Assembly: GCF_000006565.2 (NCBI RefSeq) | Contig: NC_031476.1 | Coordinates: 1,450,458 to 1,514,457 of the forward strand | Direction: 5' to 3' | Length of the DNA stretch: 64,000 nt | Source of the DNA: Toxoplasma gondii ME49 | Lineage: Eukaryota > Apicomplexa > Conoidasida > Eucoccidiorida > Sarcocystidae | Shown here: positions 58,504 through 64,000 of the stretch, piece by piece | How positions within the stretch are numbered: position 1 is the first letter of the stretch | How the letters are laid out: each line of letters starts with the position of its first letter | Position numbers and translations under genes: made by a program | Notes under the pieces: model-generated | Databases searched by the model: none | Told to the model about the DNA's origin: nothing | The model's input: the letters and a program-made list of their open reading frames with translations, nothing else

Positions 58504-61500
58504 TCGTCAGCCAGTCGAGAGTCAAATGCCGCCAGTCAGTGACTGACGGCTACAGACAGTCGCCGAACAGGTGAAGCGGAAAACCCGTGCATTGAGATGT
58601 CTTTAAGATTGGCAAATGGTACGAAGCAACAGTCCAGCAAGCGGTGTATAGCGGTGTAAGCTACAGTCACAGATCGCTACGTCTCCTCGTCTGGCCAAAC
58701 AATGCTTTCGCCTCCTCATGCCACTTGCGCAGCCCTAGAGGTCATTGTGGGTTGAATTTCGAATGCAGGAGAAACGGCGACACTCAAATCACTTCGGTTG
58801 TGCGTGAAACTGTCTTTCTGTGAGTTTGTCTACTCATTTTTTTATCGCGGCCGTCCTGTCGAGCCGGAATTGACAGACGAGCTGACCCCCGCGTCATGAA
58901 CGCGACTTTTCGTGACGGATGGGTCATCTTGAAGAGATCGAGAAGAGAAATACAAAATGGTGAAATACATGGTGTCCGTGAAATTACTCGCGCTTCTATC
59001 AGCGGATTGCTCAAGAATACTTCGGGAAGCATGTAGTAAACGCTGACAAAGAGCCGGGCTTTTACCGACCGGGCAGGCGAGCCATTCACACCGCCAGTTT
59101 GGTGGGGGCAGTAGCCACGGTAGAAGACAGCAAATAATAGCCTTTATTGTGTGATGTAAAGCATTTGCAGCGTCTGCGTGAGTGAGGCTGTTGGCCCTAA
59201 AGAGGTAATGGAAGCACATGGTTCGAGTGGCCATCCTTTTTAAACACCAATCGAAGAAAGGCTGGCATTTCGAGATGAGTCAGTGGCAGGTATGAGAGCT
59301 CGCAGCCTCGTCTAACGGGAATTGAACGTGGTGTCGGATGGCAGTGCTTGTCATAGCCGGGCGATGCTTCAGCGTTAAATTCGATTTTACTGAACTACGT
59401 GTGATTAACGGAAGAGTTGTTTGTTGGAGTCCCACATTCCAGCTTTAACATTCAAGAACGGAAAGTGATGCAGCATTCCCAGGTCCGTATGCTGTCCTGT
59501 CTGTTGAGCAACCGAAGGCCCTATGGCTGTGATTGCTAACATCGTAACACCTCTCAGCCGCCCCGTTTGTGACCGGTACGTCCCGTGAAGCGCTTGAGCA
59601 CATGGTATAGGCACTTGTTCCCCCCCCCTGTGGCAGTCACAGATGACAGATTCCCAGCCTTTTCACTTCTAGGCCTTCATTGGCTAGAATCAAGGGTCGC
59701 TATTAATGTACACATAGTTCTTCTTATGAAGGGGTGTAAAACGCTGGGAGCGAAACGCGTAAGAACAAGATACCTTTAAATTTATTCGAAATATAGCGTC
59801 GTTGCAAGCACTGCACCACAATGAGCAAAAGGCCACTTTCATCTCGCTGCGGTCCCTGTTTTTTTGTTATACTTTTTTTTGTGACCGAAACGGCAACTGG
59901 ACGCATTAGGTGCTTCTTTGAGAGTCCTGCTTCGCACAGACGTCCACTTAATCGATTTGCCTTTCTTTGTTACCCAAGCATCTGTGGACGCGCACAATAG
60001 CTCCGAATCAAGACAATGGCAAACAAATATATGGCTCAGTAGAATCGGTCGTTACTCAGCAAGGCGCGGCGACCACTTCCTTCGTTCTGTATCATCACCC
60101 GAGGCAGTATATATAACACACACCCACATAACTCGAAGCTTATAATAGTGGAAGAGCCATTGTTCAGCTGCTCCGGATACTGAATCAAGGTAGAAGTGGA
60201 CAATGGGAGTTGGTTTCGGAGGCAGCATATACCTTTCGTCAGTATTGAACGGGACGATACGTGTGCACAGCTCACCGAAAACGGCGTACCTCTGTCCTTG
60301 CTCGGAATTTTCATCACCGACGAACGGTTTGAAGAAACCCAACGCAGTGGGAAATAATTATATGGCAACAGGAGATTTCCTTACGCTTATGCGTAGAGTC
60401 GATATCCTGCACCTAAACAGGGATGCCAGACTCTTGAAGGTTAGCCAATCGTACCTCTGAAAGGTCGGGATACTCTCGTTGCCACCGACACACAAGCCCC
60501 TTGTTGGACACTTTTGCCCGTCAGCCGTTCATTCACGTGCTAGTGATTCCCGTTAGTGCAGTTCTATTACGTTGTCAGTGGAAGTTGCGTCTGAGCCCCC
60601 TATCTGACACGCGTTATCTCCCAGAATCCCAAGACGTACAGCAAAGCTTGGGTATGACATACACAGAGCTTCTGAAGGATTTGCTACCGGCCGTTAACCT
60701 CCTCTTGACCGGAGCTTTCGTCTGATTTAACAAGGTCGAAAGGAACTGCTCAATTTGGATTCCTTTGTTTGCAGCTGAAGCATGGGGACAAAGTCCACCT
60801 TTCGGCTTGTCGACAATGCCCCCACCTCGCAATGAGCGTGAGGTCGGGAGGGTTTCGTGTAACTTCTTGTTAAGCAAACTCTCTGGTTCACTGCTAGTAT
60901 TTTGGTTGTCATTCAGTAGAGTAGCTACAATTAATATGCATCAGGCGTCCAACTGCTGCACCATGAACACGCGGCGTTACCTTCAGTTGTGCAATCCGCG
61001 ATCAGCGTTTTATGTGTTGCGTGAAACGATCAGAAGTGGTGATGATGGGTGGACAACGTTTTGCTGGATGCCCCATCTCAGTACGGCGGCCATTTGTAAA
61101 GCGCCGCATGCCAAGGATGGACACTGCCATTTGTGCGTCTGTCATATCAAAGTTGTTCGTCGTATACCTGAGTAGGTATGCATGAAACGGCAATCCGACG
61201 ACTCTTTTAAGTGTCGGGCTCTTCAGGGGATTCAATTTCTGGCTAATCAAGTCTCGGAAACATCACCGCCGGTTCTGGGCTAACCTGACCCGGAAGACAT
61301 TCCCGTAGAGGTGCAACTGAGCGCTGAATTAATGATGCAAGCGTGCCTGATGCTGAAACAGCCCGTAAAGTGGCATGCGGCATTTTGCCGTAAAGATGAG
61401 GGACTCATAGGTACGAGGAGATAGCACCTGAAATGCCTAACCGGTCCCGTCTCTGCACATGCTTATATGGGAAGTGACGCACCGTCCTGTTGTTCACCCC

Positions 61501-62725
61501 AGTAAGCCGCGTGAACAGCTTCTTGCTTGTGGGAGAATCCGGCCACAGCACACCCGGGGCCGCACCGTTTGGCCACCCTACTATTCGCGCGGATAACTGC
61601 ATGTCCTAGTCTGGATTTGTGGCCAAGTGTGACTCTCACAACTCTATATTCGTTCGCCTCCTGACGGGGACTAATGTGCAAGGATGTTGTTCTGGTTATC
61701 ATTTGTCAAGACTAATGGCGACTGAGTGTATGCATTTACTCGCCTACCGTGTGCTTCAATCGGACTCCAACGTATGCCAACACCTGACTGCTGTTTGATT
61801 AGCGTCTATCTTCATTGATAATTCTGGCTGTGGCGCTGTGAGCAGACCCCGGCTCTTCCATAATGGGAACTGAACCTCTATGGCCATATGGCATTTGTGA
61901 GCGGACGTTTCTCTGAAAATATGATCTACCACTTGCGTGCCCTCTAAAGGCGCGAGGGAAGATGGCATCAAACAAACGCAGTACGTGAGGTCATGATCGA
62001 ATCATTAGCTTCCCGATAGCTGCACCTCTAATCTGTGATGCATGTCATAAGCATGCACGGATGGCAGCTTTCAGCCGTTTGTACCCAAGGCATTACCTGA
62101 GGTGCAGCTGTTCAAGGTTACTAGCGCGAGGCAGTGTACCAGGAATAGACGCACATGTGTATGACCAGTTATCTTTACCGTCCATGCTGGACCTAACCCT
62201 GACTCGCAGTAATGAAGTATCATCGCTGGCTGGCTTTGAGGCACATCCGCACATAACGGCGTAAGCAGTTGCGGAAGGGCACGGATCCAGTTCGAGTGGG
62301 AAGCCTCAGCCTTCTCAGAAGAAGCGACTGACAAAATCAGTTCGTGAGTTCGCTGTGAAGACACCGTCGCGTTCTGGGAGCGTTTACGTGGAAGGAAAAA
62401 AACATTCAACCAGCCTGTGCATAACCCGTTTCGCTTCCAACAAGCCAGGCCCCCACGTCAGCACGCTCCAGATGTTACAACGAACAAATGTAGCACGTGA
62501 ATCTTCAAGGTGTCACAGCACACTCCATGGTGGCGGCGACAATCCCGTCCCTTTTTTACATAAACGCCGGTGTTCAACGGCCCTCCCAACAGTGCACAAT
62601 AAGAAAAAACAGCGCCAGGGTCAACGAAGCCAATCGAGGTCCTGGAAAATGCGTTTGTCTTCCCGCTTTCCACATGCGCACGGCTGACGCTTCACGCACG
62701 GATATTAATTGCCCTGTCCGTTTTC
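58504..62725. other. Long region without a supported gene
   Basis: About 4.2 kb in which I see no conserved protein segment and no chain of open frames with matching splice sites. The longest open frame is 60765-61175 (plus, 136 codons), compositionally unremarkable. The left end should contain the promoter of the signal-peptide gene and the right end the 3' UTR of the alveolin gene. A non-coding transcript is possible but unsupported. Confidence 0.45.
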
Positions 62726-63934
62726 CTAGTTGATATTGACTTGGGTCTGTTGTCCCGGAGCAAGAGGGGTGACAGAGACCTGCACGAATGGTCCTTCGCC
62801 ACCAGCCTGGTGATGCGGCGCCTGCTGACCTTGATTATCCTCGGGGCCACGCGCCGGAGAAGCAGGCGCGGATCCAACGGCAGCGCCGGCACTGACGGGA
62901 GTCATGGCGCCGCTCGAGTGCTGGTCAGATCGAAGGGCGGTGGGAATGTGTTCCTTGGACCAGCCTTCCCAGCCAGCCGGGGGCGCAGCTCCGTCCCATC
63001 CCTGTGGCACGGGCATTGTCGGGTATCCCTGTTGCGCCATAACTTCGACCGTGCCCTGCATGGTTCCGAGCTGTGATCACACAAGCACATACAAGGCAAA
63101 CACATTTGGTGAATGCCGCCCACATCTCCGTTGTAGAGCGCCTTCGTGGAGCGAACACGTTTGGGAGGCTGTGGCGCAGACGCTCGCCGAGTGCTAGCAG
63201 GCGACGAGAACAAGTGAATCATTGTGCATCTGACTGCGTTGCGCATGCGAGTTGCTTGCTATCTCAAAAGGACTCACCTCAATGGGCTGCTGTTCACGTC
63301 GTGGCATACAGCAGGCAGACAACGAATAGCAAGGGTGGCCTGGTGTAACAATGCCTTCGACGCCTTCCTGGGTGCCCTGGTAGTACAAAGGTAGGAGCTT
63401 GGGGTTGCCCATAGCTTCCTTGGGAACGGGGTGCTCGATGGTGCGCTGCACGTGCACAGGGACAGGTACCTCCTTGTATCGGGGCTCGATCTTGGGGCAG
63501 AGGTACTCCTGGACAATCTGGAGTTCGACAGGGACCGGAACGTTACGGTCGACGATCTTCTCAACGGGAATCGGGCGGTAGTGAGTCATCGGCACTTCGA
63601 CGGGCTTGGGAATGTGGCGATACTGAGGGGTCATGACATTGCGGTAAGTGTGCTGGATGTGGGGAACTTCAACGACCTTCTCCACATCGACGACCTTCTC
63701 CACGACCACTGGCTTGGGGACCTCCACCACCTCTTCCTCCTGGAGAATCTCGACCGCCTCCAGCGGCTTCTCAACAACAACATCGCGGTAGTCCACCTGG
63801 CTGATCTCCACAATCTTCTCCTTCACCACCTTGCGCGGGACGGGGATAACGCGCTCTTGCACGACAACGCGGGGCACTTCAATGATCTTTTCTTGGTAGA
63901 CATACTGAGGAACTTCGACGATCTTGTCGACAAC
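62726..63934 (-). CDS. Alveolin / inner membrane complex (IMC) protein, C-terminal part
   Basis: Partial: the N-terminal exons lie beyond the right edge. Two exons on the minus strand: 63934-63278 (219 residues, opening after a gtgacag acceptor) and 63070-62726 (114 residues plus stop), joined phase 0 by a gtgagt donor and an atcacag acceptor. Exon one carries the alveolin repeat block typical of subpellicular-network intermediate-filament proteins: valine/proline-rich EK(I/V)(V/I)E(V/I)P units (KIVEVPQ, KIIEVPR, KVVEVPH), then HIPKPVEVPMTHYRPIPVEKIVDR and KEVPVPVHV. A cysteine cluster (CYSLSACC) follows, a candidate palmitoylation site for membrane anchoring. The tail is Gly/Ala/Gln/Pro-rich and disordered (GWDGAAPPAGWEGW). 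Alveolins line the pellicle beneath the flattened alveolar sacs and give the cell shape and tensile strength. Which numbered IMC paralogue this is cannot be decided from this fragment. Confidence 0.88.
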
Positions 63935-64000
63935 CTGTCACGTCACGATCCAGACAGAGGGGGCCACAATGCATTCGCTGCAAATATTGTACTCTTTAGA
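63935..64000 (-). other. Intron of the alveolin gene, truncated by the window edge
   Basis: The acceptor gtgacag (minus strand) ends at 63935. Sequence to the right shows no open alveolin-like frame, so the window ends inside the preceding intron. Confidence 0.6.

Noticed and set aside
60765..61175. 136-codon plus-strand open frame in the gene-poor region
   Set aside because: No recognisable motif, no supporting neighbours; kept only as a note within the intergenic entry.
1..64000. CRISPR arrays, insertion sequences, bacterial operons, rRNA and tRNA genes
   Set aside because: None seen. The intron-rich genes and microsatellites are those of a eukaryotic nuclear genome; no cloverleaf with A/B boxes was recognised by eye, though a tRNAscan run would be needed to exclude one.

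Overview
The window is nuclear DNA of a tissue-cyst-forming coccidian apicomplexan (Toxoplasma / Hammondia / Neospora type). Evidence for this is the intron-rich genes with GT-AG junctions, near-50% GC exons separated by introns carrying (AT)n and ATAC/GATA microsatellites, an alveolin-type inner membrane complex protein at the right edge, and apicomplexan-style low-complexity insertions inside conserved proteins. All gene models below were assembled by eye from splice signals, reading phase and family conservation. No alignment or transcript data were available.

Layout, left to right. (1) 58-4113, minus: an unrecognised 887-residue protein in four exons. (2) 6386-22814, minus: GCN1, a 3416-residue HEAT-repeat activator of GCN2-type eIF2alpha kinases, in 15 exons that all join in phase. 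(3) 24115-27285, plus: SGT1, the HSP90/SCF co-chaperone, reduced to CS + SGS domains. (4) 29467-40712, minus: an importin-4/Kap123-like karyopherin-beta, 17 exons, 1169 residues. (5) 42962-55027, plus: the most unusual gene. It has an N-terminal RIIa-type dimerisation/docking domain followed by three tandem, highly diverged ATP:guanido phosphotransferase (creatine/arginine kinase-like) units, all of which have lost the catalytic residues. (6) 56304-58503, minus: an unrecognised protein with a signal peptide. (7) 62726 to beyond 63934, minus: the 3' end of an alveolin/IMC protein gene.

GCN1 and SGT1 are divergent across 1.3 kb. SGT1 and the importin converge across 2.2 kb. The importin and the guanido-kinase-like gene diverge across 2.2 kb. 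The neighbours do not form a pathway. GCN1 belongs to translational stress signalling, SGT1 to chaperone/ubiquitin-ligase function, the importin to nuclear import, and the alveolin to the subpellicular cytoskeleton.

The candidate for an undescribed system is gene 5. Its combination of an RIIa docking domain (typical of PKA regulatory subunits and axonemal/AKAP-docked proteins) with triplicated phosphagen-kinase folds recalls the three-domain flagellar creatine kinase of sea urchin sperm. Here, however, every catalytic cysteine and the NEEDH glutamates are replaced, suggesting a structural or regulatory pseudo-phosphagen-kinase.
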